DNA of 64,000 nucleotides from assembly GCF_019891175.1 (NCBI RefSeq), contig NZ_CP072600.1, forward strand, positions 6,362,062-6,426,061, read 5' to 3'. Positions within the stretch are counted from its first letter, which is position 1. Every line of letters begins with the position of its first letter. Position numbers and translations under genes: made by a program. Of this stretch, positions 63,043 to 64,000 are shown piece after piece. Source of the DNA: Leptothermofonsia sichuanensis E412. GTDB lineage: Bacteria > Cyanobacteriota > Cyanobacteriia > Leptolyngbyales > Leptolyngbyaceae. Under the pieces are notes generated by a model. That model ran no database searches. It saw only the letters and a program-made list of their open reading frames with translations, and had not been told where the DNA came from.

Positions 63043-63899
63043 AGTGGGAATCCCATTTCTTCACGTTGCTTCAAATAAAGGTGAGCTACCTGTCTTGCCA
63101 TGGTCCGGATCCGAGCAATATATCGCGTCCGCTCTGTTACTGAAATGACCCCTCGGGCATCCAGTAGATTAAAAGTGTGCGAACATTTCAAAACGTAGTC
63201 TAGACCAGGCAAAACCAGCCCCCTTTTGATTAACTGTTGGGCTTCCTGCTCATACAGCCCAAACAGCGTAAACAGCATCTCCGGGTTGGATGCCTCAAAA
63301 TTATAGGTCGAATACTCAATCTCCCCTTGAAGATGCACATCACCATAGCTGACCAGATCATTCCAGCGAATCTTGGTGAAAGCATTCACCTCCTGCAGAT
63401 ACATTGTCAGACGTTCTAACCCATAAGTAATCTCAATCGACACTGGCCGACAGTCTATCCCACCGCACTGCTGAAAGTAGGTGAATTGGGTGATTTCCAT
63501 TCCATCTAGCCAGACCTCCCAACCAACTCCCCAGGCTCCTAACGTTGGGGATTCCCAGTTATCCTCCACAAACCGGATGTCATGGTCCTCCGGCAGGATT
63601 CCCAGCGCCCTCAAGGAATCTAAATAAACGTCTTGAATATTATCCAGAGATGGTTTGATCAGCACCTGGTACTGGTAGTAATGCTGATAACGGTTAGGAT
63701 TTTCTCCATAACGCCCATCCGTTGGTCTCCGACATGGCTCCACATAGGCGACTGCCCAGGGTTCAGGACCGATCGCGCGTAGAAACGTATGCGGACTCAT
63801 CGTCCCTGCCCCTTTCTCCGTATCGTAGGGCTGGACAATCAAACACCCACGCTCACTCCAAAACTGGTGCAGCGTAGCAATGACCGTTTGAAAATTCAC
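63009..63899 (-). CDS. glyQ: glycyl-tRNA synthetase alpha subunit
   Basis: 296 residues. The alpha chain of the tetrameric bacterial Gly[45 protein letters not shown] contains the N-terminal class II motif, [55 protein letters not shown] is the strongly conserved middle. The beta subunit gene glyS is not adjacent, as usual in cyanobacteria. Confidence 0.96.
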   Translation of the reverse strand: MNFQTVIATLHQFWSERGCLIVQPYDTEKGAGTMSPHTFLRAIGPEPWAVAYVEPCRRPTDGRYGENPNRYQHYYQYQVLIKPSLDNIQDVYLDSLRALGILPEDHDIRFVEDNWESPTLGAWGVGWEVWLDGMEITQFTYFQQCGGIDCRPVSIEITYGLERLTMYLQEVNAFTKIRWNDLVSYGDVHLQGEIEYSTYNFEASNPEMLFTLFGLYEQEAQQLIKRGLVLPGLDYVLKCSHTFNLLDARGVISVTERTRYIARIRTMARQVAHLYLKQREEMGFPLCASSNQLNQT

Positions 63900-64000
63900 A
63901 AACTTTCCCTCTTAGGCAATCCACAACACATTGCCTATTGTCGCTCAAAGCTTGCCAATAAGGCGTTCCAGGGAAACCAGAAAAAAATTTGCCAAACTGC

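Overview
The window is a stretch of cyanobacterial chromosome. Evidence for this is the many HIP1 octamers (GCGATCGC), the photosynthesis-linked genes (CP12, NdhM, prolycopene isomerase CrtH, heme oxygenase, a Ycf19/YggT protein, a DUF3177 protein) and the high density of short palindromic repeats. Base and repeat content fit a filamentous, Leptolyngbya- or Nostoc-like organism, but nothing here fixes the genus.

Region 1 (1-4931) is the unusual part. The end of an HNH endonuclease gene and a small conserved gene are followed by a promoter with duplicated 11-mers and a 64-codon ORF. Then comes a single-strand array of about 41 tRNA or tRNA-like genes covering every amino acid except, as far as I can read, Trp. 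At least eleven 20-27 bp palindromic repeats of two families sit inside these tRNA genes, nearly all in the T-loop but also in a D-loop and in anticodon arms. Five leucine-anticodon tRNAs have short instead of long variable arms. Two copies of a structured RNA with compensating base pairs lie in the array (1620-1772 and 4446-4525), and the second interrupts a tRNA-Ala. The array stops abruptly where an IS630-type element has entered the variable arm of a tRNA-Ser.

Region 2 (4930-7370) is an insertion-sequence pile: a frameshifted IS630, an IS1 with its A9 frameshift site, and a truncated second IS630 transposase.

Region 3 (7545-31364) is ordinary chromosome: glmM, a DUF3177 gene, an intact IS4-type element with a 9 bp target duplication (10551-11715), CP12, a TetR regulator, an AllA-like protein, an SLH lipoprotein, a WecG/TagA glycosyltransferase, a sugar-binding lipoprotein, a very large TamB-like gene, clpP, a membrane protein plus GT9 glycosyltransferase pair, ispD, a TPR protein and a UPF0145 protein.

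Region 4 (31504-45812) holds ilvB with a C-terminal zinc ribbon, ycf19/yggT, upp, crtH, a Mo-nitrogenase C-terminal-domain protein, heme oxygenase, ndhM, coaE, tldD and an HtrA-family protease.

Region 5 (45742-63899) holds a PleD-like GGDEF regulator translationally coupled to a 1563-residue hybrid kinase. It continues with a universal-stress-type gene behind a probable c-di-AMP (ydaO-yuaA) riboswitch, a UPF0718/TIGR03943 membrane pair, a family-10-like glycosidase, a beta-hydroxyacid dehydrogenase, dnaK, hsp20, a DUF1499 protein and glyQ.

Dispersed short repeats recur across the window: a roughly 60 bp MITE-like family with CCTATCCGAAAA ends, a family built on ACCACAAAGACACAAAG, and a GGATGAATTGAA hairpin family.
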